DNA of 32,074 nt from Methyloligella sp. (lineage in GTDB: Bacteria > Pseudomonadota > Alphaproteobacteria > Rhizobiales > HXMU1428-3): NCBI GenBank assembly GCA_021604645.1, contig BQJJ01000019.1, positions 1 through 32,074 of the forward strand, in the 5' to 3' direction. The notes beneath the pieces are model-generated. The model saw nothing but the letters and a program-made list of their open reading frames with translations, searched no databases and was not told where the DNA came from. Of the stretch, positions 24,298-31,968 are shown piece by piece. Position numbers and translations under genes: made by a program. Positions within the stretch are counted from its first letter, which is position 1. Each line of letters starts with the position of its first letter.

Positions 24298-24328
24298 AAA
24301 AACCGGTCCCGAAAGAGACCGGTTTTTT
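24298..24328 (+). terminator. Rho-independent terminator after the cationic protein gene
   Basis: AACCGGTC (24301-24308) pairs with GACCGGTT (24317-24324); flanking A and T runs extend the stem and give the T-tract ending at 24328. Confidence 0.9.
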
Positions 24329-24358
24329 ATTATGTCTGATATTATTGAGCTAGCCACA

Positions 24359-24476
24359 AGAAGAAGGAGTGACGCCTTTTCGGCGTCAGGACATGGCGAA
24401 GCGTCAGCGTAGCCCGGTGCCTAGCACCGCCCTTCGGAGGCCCAAGCGCCATAAGCGCTTGGAATAGCCGTGAGAG
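24359..24476 (+). repeat. L repeat copy 9 (full)
   Basis: AAGAAGAAGGAG, H1 TGACGCC/GGCGTCA, GGACATGGCG, a weak H2 region, H3 GGTGC-CTA-GCACC, CCCTTCGGAGG, H4 CCAAGCGC/GCGCTTGG and AATAGCCGTGAGAG. It lies between the terminator and the dnaJ stop. The 5' box lacks the usual CG. Confidence 0.92.
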
Positions 24477-24495
24477 TGTAATTAAGAGAAAAAAC

Positions 24496-25656
24496 TTAAT
24501 CCGTAGATTTATCAAAAAAATCTTTTACCTTGGCAAAAAAGCTTGTTGATTCAGGGTTAGTGTCATCACTGGAAGCTTTTTCAAAATCTTTTAATAGATC
24601 TTTCTGGCGACGAGATAAATTTTTAGGTGTTTCCACTTCAACCTGCACATACATATCACCTGAAGCTTTAGAGCGAAGCACCGGCATGCCCTTAGCTTTA
24701 AGGCGGAATTGTTTAGCAGTAGATGTCCCCTCAGGGATTTTCATCCGCGTGCGCTCACCATTAACAGTTGGCACTTCAATCTGCCCGCCAAGAGCAGCTG
24801 TGATCATAGAGATCGGCACTTTACAAAAAATATCAGCACCATCACGGCTAAAAATTTCATGTGGCTCAATGGTAAGGAAAATATAAAGGTCACCAGATGG
24901 GCCACCACGAAGACCGGCTTCGCCTTCGCCAGCTAAGCGAATGCGTGTACCATCTTCAACACCAGCAGGAATATTAACACTCAAAACCCGCTCTTTTGTC
25001 ATACGTCCATTGCCAGAGCAATCCTTGCAAGGGTCAGAAATCACCTCGCCGCGTCCGTGGCAGGAAGGGCATGTCCGCTCTATTGTGAAAAAGCCTTGAC
25101 TAGCACGAACTTTACCAAGTCCAGCACAGGAAGAACAAACCGAAGGTGTTGTGCCTTTCTTAGCACCTGACCCATCACAGGTCTCACAAGTAACAGAACT
25201 AGGTACTGTGATTTCAGCAGTTTTACCTTCAAAGGCATCTTTAAGGGAAATATCCATATTGTAGCGCAAATCAGAGCCGCGCTCTTGACCATTTCGAGCC
25301 TTTTGACGGCGTTGACCACCAGCACCACCAGCGCCCATAAAGTCGCCAAATAAATCATCAAAAATGTCAGACATCGAGGCGCCAAAGTCACTGTCAAATC
25401 CAGCACCACCGCCCTGGCCATAACCACCACCGTCAAAAGCGGCGTGTCCAAGTTGATTATAAGCCGCCCGTTTCTGCGGGTCTTTTAAAATTTCATACGC
25501 TTCATTAATTTCTTTAAATTTAACTTCAGCTTCTTCATCACCCGGATTGCGATCAGGGTGGAGTTCTTTAGCAAGCTTTCTAAAAGCTGATTTTAATTGC
25601 TTTTCGTCGGCATCACGGTCAACACCTAAGACTTCATAATAATCGCGCTTTGCCAT
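24496..25656 (-). CDS. dnaJ: Chaperone DnaJ
   Basis: 386 aa, class I Hsp40. The J domain (1-70) has the HPD motif at 33-35, which stimulates the DnaK ATPase. It is followed by a Gly/Phe-rich linker ([19 protein letters not shown]), four zinc-binding CxxCxGxG repeats ([32 protein letters not shown]) and the substrate-binding C-terminal domains. It works in the cytosol with DnaK and GrpE. It lies downstream of dnaK on the same strand, but a strong hairpin terminator separates them, so it is transcribed by read-through or from its own promoter in the 143 bases before the start. AGAGG lies before the ATG. Confidence 0.98.
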   Translation of the reverse strand: MAKRDYYEVLGVDRDADEKQLKSAFRKLAKELHPDRNPGDEEAEVKFKEINEAYEILKDPQKRAAYNQLGHAAFDGGGYGQGGGAGFDSDFGASMSDIFDDLFGDFMGAGGAGGQRRQKARNGQERGSDLRYNMDISLKDAFEGKTAEITVPSSVTCETCDGSGAKKGTTPSVCSSCAGLGKVRASQGFFTIERTCPSCHGRGEVISDPCKDCSGNGRMTKERVLSVNIPAGVEDGTRIRLAGEGEAGLRGGPSGDLYIFLTIEPHEIFSRDGADIFCKVPISMITAALGGQIEVPTVNGERTRMKIPEGTSTAKQFRLKAKGMPVLRSKASGDMYVQVEVETPKNLSRRQKDLLKDFEKASSDDTNPESTSFFAKVKDFFDKSTD

Positions 25657-25790
25657 TTAGCTTTGCCTCTAATTAACTCTCTAATCAGCTCTTCATATCG
25701 AATGAAGAAATAGTACGAATAGAAAAAGTAATCTTATATGTACAAAAATTTGCTCAAGAGAATTCAACCATTGGTTAGAACCCTCTGAAA

Positions 25791-25825
25791 ATAAAAAGAG
25801 TTCCGCCGGAATTTTCCGGCGGAAC
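25791..25825 (-). terminator. Terminator between dnaK and dnaJ
   Basis: GTTCCGCCGGAA (25800-25811) and TTCCGGCGGAAC (25814-25825) form a 12-bp stem, followed on the minus strand by TCTTTTTAT. It ends the dnaK transcript or lowers read-through into dnaJ. Confidence 0.88.
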
Positions 25826-25846
25826 ATGATTTAAAGAAAAAATCAG

Positions 25847-27781
25847 TTAAGCAGATTTTTTATCTTCCTTATCATCATCTTTCACTTCTTCAAAATCAGC
25901 ATCAACGATGTCATCATCTGTTTGGTTACCAGCATCGGCACTTGGATCATAACCTTCGTCAGCATCTTCATCTGGGTTCGCATCTTTATACATGGCTTCA
26001 CCAAGTTTCATAGCTGCTTGTGCCAGAGCTTCAGATTTTGTGTTGATGGCATCTAAGTCATCACCTTCAACAGCAGCTTTAAGCTCTTCTAAAGCAATAC
26101 CGATGGTTTCTTTATCTTCTTCGCCGACCTTTTCAGCAAATTCCTCTAAGCTTTTCTCTGTAGAGTGAATTCGTGCTTCAGCCTGATTCTTCGCGTCAAC
26201 AAGTTCGGCGCGTTTGCGGTCATCCTCAGCGTGAGATTCAGCGTCTTTAACCATCTGGTCAATATCAGCGTCTGATAGACCACCAGAAGCTTGAATGCGA
26301 ATAGAGTGCTCTTTACCAGTCGCTTTATCTTGAGCCGCAACATTTACAAGACCGTTAGCGTCAATATCAAATGTCACTTCAATCTGAGGCATGCCACTTG
26401 GTGCTGGTGGAATTCCAACGAGGTTAAACTGACCAAGCAGTTTATTATCCATCGCCATTTCACGCTCACCTTGGAAAACCCGGATTGTAACAGCATCCTG
26501 ATTGTCTTCAGCAGTTGAGAAGATTTGGCTTTTCTTGGTTGGAATGGTTGTATTGCGATCGATCAAACGTGTAAAGCGTCCACCTTTGGTTTCAATACCA
26601 AGTGAAAGAGGCGTTACGTCAAGAAGAAGAACATCCTTCACATCACCTTGAAGAACACCGCCCTGAATAGCAGCACCCATAGCAACAACTTCATCAGGGT
26701 TCACGCCTTTATTAGGCTCTTTACCGAAGAATTTTTTTACAGTCTCGGTAATTTTCGGCATTCGCGTCATGCCACCAACAAGAACAATCTCATCAATGTC
26801 ACCAGCCTTAAGACCAGCATCTTTCAGAGCATTTTCCATTGGAGCGATCGTGCGTTTGACTAAATCTTCAACCAACGTTTCAAGCTTAGACCGTGTTAAC
26901 TTCATAGTCAGGTGTTTAGGGCCTGATTGGTCAGCAGTAATAAACGGTAAGTTGATCTCTGTTTGTGTAGCAGAAGAAAGTTCAATTTTAGCTTTTTCAG
27001 CTGCTTCTTTCAGGCGTTGTAATGCAAGTTTGTCACTACGAAGGTCAATTGAGTTTTCTTTTTTAAACTCATCGGCCAAATAGTCTACAAGGCGCATATC
27101 AAAGTCTTCACCACCAAGGAATGTATCACCATTGGTAGATTTCACTTCAAAAACACCATCGCCAATCTCAAGGATTGAAACGTCAAAAGTACCACCGCCA
27201 AGGTCATAAACAGCGATTGTAGCGCCTTCATTACGATCCAGACCGTAAGCTAAAGCGGCAGCAGTTGGTTCGTTGATAATACGAAGAACTTCAAGACCAG
27301 CAATTTTACCAGCGTCTTTTGTCGCTTGGCGCTGGGCATCATTAAAGTAAGCAGGAACGGTGATCACGGCTTGAGTGACATCAGAGCCAAGATAACTCTC
27401 AGCTGTTTCTTTCATTTTTTGCAAGATAAAAGCTGAAACTTGCGAAGGAGAATATTGTTTCCCCTGAGCTTCAACCCAAGCATCACCATTGTCTGCTTTG
27501 ATGATGTCATATGGGACAAGCTTTTGGTCTTTTTTCACGGTTGGATCATCAAACCGACGACCGATAAGACGCTTAATCGCAAATAGCGTATTTTCAGGGT
27601 TAGTCACAGCCTGGCGTTTTGCCGGCAGACCAACCAAGCGTTCATCATCATCGGTAAACGCGACCATAGATGGCGTTGTACGCACGCCCTCTGCATTTTC
27701 AATTACTTTTGGAGCAGAACCATCCATAACAGATACACAACTGTTGGTGGTCCCTAAATCAATTCCGATAACTTTCGACAT
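25847..27781 (-). CDS. dnaK: Chaperone DnaK (Hsp70)
   Basis: 644 aa from the ATG at 27779-27781, giving the canonical N-terminus [16 protein letters not shown]. An upstream in-frame ATG at 27796 would add MKAEE, but the bases encoding those residues (GCAGAGGAA) look like the ribosome binding site of the shorter form. The nucleotide-binding domain has [24 protein letters not shown] and VGGMTRMP; the substrate-binding domain begins about residue 390 after [14 protein letters not shown]; and the acidic tail ends in [18 protein letters not shown]. It folds and refolds cytosolic proteins with DnaJ and GrpE. A 200-base leader separates it from a consensus heat-shock promoter. Confidence 0.98.
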   Translation of the reverse strand: MSKVIGIDLGTTNSCVSVMDGSAPKVIENAEGVRTTPSMVAFTDDDERLVGLPAKRQAVTNPENTLFAIKRLIGRRFDDPTVKKDQKLVPYDIIKADNGDAWVEAQGKQYSPSQVSAFILQKMKETAESYLGSDVTQAVITVPAYFNDAQRQATKDAGKIAGLEVLRIINEPTAAALAYGLDRNEGATIAVYDLGGGTFDVSILEIGDGVFEVKSTNGDTFLGGEDFDMRLVDYLADEFKKENSIDLRSDKLALQRLKEAAEKAKIELSSATQTEINLPFITADQSGPKHLTMKLTRSKLETLVEDLVKRTIAPMENALKDAGLKAGDIDEIVLVGGMTRMPKITETVKKFFGKEPNKGVNPDEVVAMGAAIQGGVLQGDVKDVLLLDVTPLSLGIETKGGRFTRLIDRNTTIPTKKSQIFSTAEDNQDAVTIRVFQGEREMAMDNKLLGQFNLVGIPPAPSGMPQIEVTFDIDANGLVNVAAQDKATGKEHSIRIQASGGLSDADIDQMVKDAESHAEDDRKRAELVDAKNQAEARIHSTEKSLEEFAEKVGEEDKETIGIALEELKAAVEGDDLDAINTKSEALAQAAMKLGEAMYKDANPDEDADEGYDPSADAGNQTDDDIVDADFEEVKDDDKEDKKSA

Positions 27782-27988
27782 TTCCTCTGCCTTCATATTT
27801 TATAACAAACCGAAAAGAAGCTATAAACCAGCCCTTTACCCTTAAATGCAGCCCTTAAATTATGGAATTAAGGCGCAGGAGCAAACCAGTGGTCAATCCT
27901 TCGAAACGCGGTTTCTTAAAATTTGCTATTCCGCATCATTAAGCTTCACAAGCATCTTTTGCTTAAATAGCAGTGCCTGATAGCTTGT

Positions 27989-28017
27989 ATATAGGTAGCT
28001 AGCCTAAGTACGACAAG
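27989..28017 (-). promoter_or_regulatory. Candidate RpoH (sigma-32) promoter of dnaK
   Basis: On the minus strand CTTG, 18 bases, then CCTATAT. This matches every defined position of the alphaproteobacterial RpoH consensus CTTG-N17-18-CYTATNT as I recall it. Transcription would start near 27982, giving a leader of about 200 bases before dnaK. Confidence 0.75.
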
Positions 28018-28362
28018 TATTTGTTACTGAAAATTGTGAGTAAAAATTGGCCAAACACATATCGGTCAGCTGGCTTAAAACCCGAATGACAAGGAAATAA
28101 GCAAATTTATGCGATCTGACAAGTGGGAAATGAACACCTGTAAGCATCAATTTTCGTTTGATATGTAATGAAAGCGATAAATTTTTCTGAACCGGAATTT
28201 ATTAAAATGAATTAAAAACTACTTAAAGATATTAAAAACAATGACTTAGAATTGAACAATCGTTATTCCTCCACCGCATAAAAATTAGAATTTAATTAAC
28301 TTTGGGCAATTACATTATCTACTAGAGATGTAAATCTATAAGATGATTTAAGGGTTCCAATT
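28018..28362. other. Intergenic region between divergent dnaK and chemotaxis receptor genes
   Basis: This AT-rich stretch has no open frame with a ribosome binding site and no L or S repeat, which is unusual for a gap of this size in this window. It must hold the promoter of the receptor gene, but I cannot pick a convincing one; AAGGG lies eight bases before its ATG. Confidence 0.4.
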
Positions 28363-29847
28363 ATGTTCACACTTTCAAGCTCAAATAATGATATTCAAGC
28401 CAAACTAGACGCTTTAGATAGATCTCAGGCTGTTATTGAGTTTGAAACGGACGGTACGATCATCACAGCCAACAAGAATTTTTGTGGCGCAATCGGCTAT
28501 TCACTGGATGAAATCAAGGGCAAACATCACTCTATGTTTGTAGATCCAGAGGAAGCAAATGGTGCCGAATATCGTAATTTCTGGTCAAGCCTTGCGGCTG
28601 GTGAATTTAAATCAGCAGAATTCAAGCGCGTAGCTAAAGGGGGCCGCGAAATCTGGATACAGGCCTCTTATAACCCTATTTTAGATAAAAACGGCAAAGC
28701 CTACAAAGTAGTTAAATTTGCGACTGACATCACAGACAAGAAATTGGAATATGCCGGTTTACTTGGTCGGGTAAATGCAATTAGTCGGTCTCAAGCGGTT
28801 ATTGAGTTTGACCTCGCTGGCAACATTCAAAATGCAAACGAGAATTTCTTAGGTGCTGTAGGCTATTCATTAGATGAAATCAAAGGTAAGCATCACCGTA
28901 TGTTTATGGATCCAGAAGAAGCTAATTCAGCTGCTTATCAGCAATTTTGGGATGCGCTCGCTCTCGGCGAATTCCAAGCTGGTGAATATAAGCGTCTTGG
29001 CAAAGGCGGCAACGAAATTTGGATCCAAGCCAGTTACAATCCGATTATGGATATGAATGGAAACCCATACAAAGTAGTCAAGTTTGCAATAGATAGAACG
29101 CAAGCTATTCAAGATCGTTTGCGCCGTGAAGAGGCGCAAAAAGAAATTAATACTGGCATCACAGAAATCAGAGATGCAGTAATGAACGCAAGTTCGCAAG
29201 CAACAGAAGCGGCCTCTGCCTCAGGCCAAACATCTCAAAATGTACAAGCTGTAGCGGGTGGACTTGAGGAGCTAGCTTCTTCAGTTCAAGAAATTAATCA
29301 GCAAGTGACTAATGCATTGGAAATTTCAATGCAAGCTGTGTCTCAAGCAGATAATACCAATACAATTATTTCAGGCCTGGCAACAGCAGCTCAGAAAATC
29401 GGCGATGTTGTGAGCCTCATTTCTGAAATTGCAGAGCAAACTAATCTTCTTGCGCTGAACGCAACAATCGAATCAGCAAGAGCTGGTGAAGCAGGTAAAG
29501 GTTTTGCAGTTGTGGCATCTGAAGTGAAGTCACTAGCTGGTCAAACAGCAAACGCGACGGAAGAAATTAGTAATCAGATTGCCATGGTGCAATCAACCAC
29601 AGAAGAAGCTGTAACAGCAATTCAAACAATTACTGAGACCATCGGTAAGATTAATGAGATTTCTTCAATCATCTCAGCCGCGGTTGAAGAGCAATCAGCT
29701 GTAACAGGTAACATGTCAGCAAATATGCAAACAGCAGCAGATGGTGTGAACGAGATTTCAAGTGGTGTAAACGAAATAGCCCAAGCAACAGAAATGGTTG
29801 ATGTGGCCACTCAGCGGGTACAAGAAAGCTCAGCTGCTCTAGGTTAG
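28363..29847 (+). CDS. Soluble methyl-accepting chemotaxis protein with tandem PAS domains
   Basis: 494 aa, no membrane segments, so cytoplasmic. Two PAS domains (about 10-125 and 132-247) are near duplicates: both carry SRSQAVIEF or [38 protein letters not shown] and YKVVKFA. The C-terminal signalling domain (about 258-494) has the conserved hairpin tip [34 protein letters not shown] (about 355-388) that contacts CheA and CheW. The PAS pair probably senses redox state, a small ligand or a bound cofactor. The pentapeptide for CheR/CheB tethering is absent. It is a single gene with its own terminator. Confidence 0.93.
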   Translation: MFTLSSSNNDIQAKLDALDRSQAVIEFETDGTIITANKNFCGAIGYSLDEIKGKHHSMFVDPEEANGAEYRNFWSSLAAGEFKSAEFKRVAKGGREIWIQASYNPILDKNGKAYKVVKFATDITDKKLEYAGLLGRVNAISRSQAVIEFDLAGNIQNANENFLGAVGYSLDEIKGKHHRMFMDPEEANSAAYQQFWDALALGEFQAGEYKRLGKGGNEIWIQASYNPIMDMNGNPYKVVKFAIDRTQAIQDRLRREEAQKEINTGITEIRDAVMNASSQATEAASASGQTSQNVQAVAGGLEELASSVQEINQQVTNALEISMQAVSQADNTNTIISGLATAAQKIGDVVSLISEIAEQTNLLALNATIESARAGEAGKGFAVVASEVKSLAGQTANATEEISNQIAMVQSTTEEAVTAIQTITETIGKINEISSIISAAVEEQSAVTGNMSANMQTAADGVNEISSGVNEIAQATEMVDVATQRVQESSAALG

Positions 29848-29892
29848 AAATAACTTTGAGAAGGTCTGACAGCATCTCAAATGTCAGAAATT

Positions 29893-29939
29893 AAAAAACC
29901 ACCGCTTCTAGTGAAAACTGAAAAGCGGTGGTTTTTTTA
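29893..29939 (+). terminator. Rho-independent terminator after the chemotaxis receptor gene
   Basis: AAAAACCACCGCTT pairs with AAGCGGTGGTTTTT across a loop of about 15 bases and ends in a run of T to 29938. Confidence 0.9.
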
Positions 29940-30103
29940 TGCTTTACAAGTCTAAACAATCGAGTATTTAAAAATTGTGGCAGCTGATTGATCATCTGAC
30001 TATCATTCAATCTCTGGTCGTGTCACAAGATTGTCAATTTAAACGGGTAGAAACCTCTAAGCGTTCCTGTTGATTTAACAACGGTTGTTTTTTCGGATGC
30101 CTC
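29940..30103. other. Intergenic region before the OlsB-like gene
   Basis: No gene is visible. A short hairpin AACAA/TTGTT followed by TTTTTT (30077-30093) has weak terminator form. The two S repeats that follow take up most of the rest of the space to the acyltransferase gene. Confidence 0.35.
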
Positions 30104-30130
30104 GCCGGTTGCTAGTGGGCATTTGAAGTG
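30104..30130 (+). repeat. S repeat
   Basis: GCCGGTTGC, then TAGTGGGCATTTGAAGTG. The inner stem is slightly imperfect (GGTTGC/GCATTT). It is five bases before a second S copy. Confidence 0.65.
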
Positions 30131-30134
30131 CAGT

Positions 30135-30164
30135 GTACGGATGCTTAGTGGGCATCTGAAGTAC
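30135..30164 (+). repeat. S repeat
   Basis: Outer stem GTAC/GTAC, inner stem GATGC/GCATC, conserved GTGGGCA and CTGAAG. The GTAC outer pair is a compensatory change from the GCGC and GTGC pairs in other copies. It is 34 bases before the acyltransferase start, so likely in that leader. Confidence 0.8.
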
Positions 30165-30198
30165 AAAAAAGATACAAATAGCAACAAAGGCAATTACC

Positions 30199-31221
30199 AT
30201 GGTTTTTAAAAATAAGTTAGAGGCCGAAACAAGCCAGCAATCAAAAAGTCAATTCACAAAACTTGGTGCATTATCAAAACATTATTTAAACGGTATCACA
30301 CATATGGCCAACGATCATAAAGCCATCGGCGCTGCGCATCATCAGCCAATTACGTCGCGCTTATTAAAAAAAAGAAAGCAACAAAAGAGCTACGGTCACA
30401 TGGGCTGTCTCGAAGTTAGATTGGCTGCCCGTAAAAAAGAAATAAAAAAAGCTCAAAGGTTACGTTACAAAGTTTTTTACAAAGAAATGTCTGCCATCCC
30501 AGATATGCAAACCAAAATGAAGCGTAGAGACATCGATGTCTATGATAAGATTTGCGACCATCTTCTGGTGCTTGATCATGAATATAACAGTAAAAGTTAT
30601 CCCTTTGCCTCTAAGTCAAAAATTGTAGCTACCTATCGCATTTTGACGGAAGAAATGGCAAAATTATCTGGTGGATTTTATTCACAAAGCGAATTTGATA
30701 TTGCCCCTCTGCTGGAGCGCCATAGTTCAACTCATAAGTTTTTAGAACTCGGCCGTTCATGCGTGATGAAGCCTTACAGAAGCAAACGCTCAGTTGAACT
30801 TTTATGGCGCGGCTTATGGGCTTATATTCAGGAAAATCAAGCAAACGCTATTATCGGATGTGCGAGTTTAGAAGGTGTCGACCCACAAGCTCATGCCTTA
30901 GCATTAAGCTTCTTGCATCATCATGCTTCGGCTCCTGAGGAGTGGAGAGTGAAGGCTCACAACTCTCGTTATGTAAATATGAATCTAATGCCAAAAGAAG
31001 AGATTGATATGAAGGCAGCGTTAAAAGCTCTGCCACCATTGATCAAAGGTTATCTTCGTCTGGGAGCATATATCGGTGAAGGCGCTGTAATTGATCATCA
31101 ATTCGGCACAACAGATGTGATGATAATATTGCCAACTGAAAATATCAGCGATCGCTACATCAATCACTTCAGTGCCCCGGAAGAAAAGAACACAAACCTC
31201 TCAGGCACTTATTTGAACTAA
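30199..31221 (+). CDS. GNAT-fold acyl-ACP N-acyltransferase, OlsB/hemolysin-like
   Basis: 340 aa. The region about 70-240 fits the PF13444 family (OlsB, ornithine-acyl-ACP N-acyltransferase; older name hemolysin-like): LEVRLAARKKEIKKAQRLRYKVFYKEM, DHLLVLDH, IVATYRIL, FYSQSEFDI and FLELGRSCVMKPYRS are its hallmarks. Such enzymes transfer a 3-hydroxyacyl chain from ACP to ornithine (or a related amine) to make lyso-ornithine lipid at the inner membrane. The N-terminal 60 residues are basic and extra relative to OlsB. No olsA-like gene is adjacent, so the substrate is not certain. AAAGG lies eight bases before the ATG. Confidence 0.85.
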   Translation: MVFKNKLEAETSQQSKSQFTKLGALSKHYLNGITHMANDHKAIGAAHHQPITSRLLKKRKQQKSYGHMGCLEVRLAARKKEIKKAQRLRYKVFYKEMSAIPDMQTKMKRRDIDVYDKICDHLLVLDHEYNSKSYPFASKSKIVATYRILTEEMAKLSGGFYSQSEFDIAPLLERHSSTHKFLELGRSCVMKPYRSKRSVELLWRGLWAYIQENQANAIIGCASLEGVDPQAHALALSFLHHHASAPEEWRVKAHNSRYVNMNLMPKEEIDMKAALKALPPLIKGYLRLGAYIGEGAVIDHQFGTTDVMIILPTENISDRYINHFSAPEEKNTNLSGTYLN

Positions 31222-31299
31222 GCGTAGTTGTTTCATGCAGATGCTTGTGAATTCGTGCCGAAGGAGATGGCGCAATGGTGGTGTCTCCGCAGCGCACCA

Positions 31300-31342
31300 G
31301 ATCAGCCCGAAAGGAGCGGATCGAGTACGGAGTAAGCTGATC
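31300..31342 (+). repeat. Nested hairpin insert in L copy 10
   Basis: GATCAG/CTGATC ends around CCCGAAAGGAGCGGATCGAG and TACGGAGTAAG. It is similar to the insert at 21860-21901 in L copy 6 and at the same position of the host element. Confidence 0.75.
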
Positions 31343-31381
31343 AAAAAAAACACCGCCCCTCGGAGGGCCCGCTGCTGAAGT

Positions 31382-31411
31382 AGCGCGGTTGCTAGTAGGC
31401 AACCTAAAGCG
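31382..31411 (+). repeat. S repeat inside L copy 10
   Basis: Outer stem GCGC/GCGC, inner stem GGTTGC/GCAACC, with TAGTAGGCA in place of the usual GTGGGCA and CTAAAGC. Confidence 0.75.
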
Positions 31412-31451
31412 CCACTAAAAAAGCAATTGCCCGTGAGAGAAAGAAAAAAAA

Positions 31452-31676
31452 TTAAGCTGCCTTCGCAGTTTTAGAACTTCCAGACGCACAATTCGAATAG
31501 GCTATAATATCGATCGCACATTGCCAGTTAGGATGGCTCAGTGTTTGTTGAACGCCATAAGTGCGCAAGGCGTCTTTAGGAGTTCCGCCTTTTCTAAATA
31601 CGTCAGCGCAAATTGACCGCGCCATAGATAAAGCAAGTTCCCATTCAATTGGATTAACATAATCAGGACGTGACAT
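31452..31676 (-). CDS. Hypothetical 74-aa protein
   Basis: 74 aa with AGAGGAA a few bases before the ATG at 31676, a strong ribosome binding site. The protein (MSRPDYVNPIEWELALSMAR..., then PKDALRTYGV and WQCAIDIIAYSNCA) is soluble, mostly helical in appearance, with three Cys, one near the N-terminal third and two near the end. No family is recognised. It is a lone leftward gene between L repeats. Confidence 0.6.
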   Translation of the reverse strand: MSRPDYVNPIEWELALSMARSICADVFRKGGTPKDALRTYGVQQTLSHPNWQCAIDIIAYSNCASGSSKTAKAA

Positions 31677-31693
31677 ACTCTATTCCTCTTCTG

Positions 31694-31720
31694 TCAAGCT
31701 TATCGTTAGATAGAGCTTGA
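31694..31720 (-). promoter_or_regulatory. Hairpin in the leader of the 74-aa gene
   Basis: TCAAGCTTATC and GATAGAGCTTGA pair with one bulge around GTTA. It lies about 18 bases upstream of the start on the minus strand, before the ribosome binding site, and may be a leader structure or operator. Nothing else is visible up to the repeat at 31852. Confidence 0.4.
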
Positions 31721-31851
31721 GCTCCAAATATGTTTAAAAAGTGCAAGTTTAAAAAGTTATCCTCAGTTAAGTGCTGTTCGTAAATTGACACCAATTTTTC
31801 GTTTGACCTCAGAGCTTTAATGAGGTGGCAGCAAAAATAAAAACTAGTATT

Positions 31852-31963
31852 ACGAAAAGGGAGTGACGCTCTTTCGGCGTCAGGAAATGACGCTATAGGC
31901 GTCCGGCACCTAGTGCCGCCCAGCGGAGGGCCCGCTGTGAAACCAGCGGAATAGCCCGTGAGT
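31852..31963 (+). repeat. L repeat copy 11 (full)
   Basis: ACGAAAAGGGAG, H1 TGACGC/GCGTCA, GGAAATGACGC, H2 GACGC-TATAG-GCGTC, H3 GGCAC-CTA-GTGCC, GCCCAGCGGAGGGC, H4 CCGCTG/CAGCGG and AATAGCCCGTGAG. It is the first of a tandem pair. Confidence 0.9.
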
Positions 31964-31968
31964 AATAA

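Larger units (their letters stand above)
31259..31439 (+). repeat. L repeat copy 10 (rearranged, with nested insert and S hairpin)
   Basis: CCGAAGGAGATGG, no recognisable H1, CAGCGCACC, the nested hairpin insert (31300-31342), CACCGCCCCTCGGAGGGCC, an S hairpin (31382-31411), and the end box GCAATTGCCCGTGAGAGA. Nearly all known modules of the family occur here, but the 5' part is damaged. Confidence 0.85.

Noticed and set aside
27489-27845. Plus-strand 118-aa frame opposite the start of dnaK
   Set aside because: It is a shadow of the strongly conserved dnaK reading frame on the opposite strand.
29940-30103. A small RNA gene in the gap after the chemotaxis receptor
   Set aside because: Only a weak hairpin with a T run was seen and no promoter could be supported.
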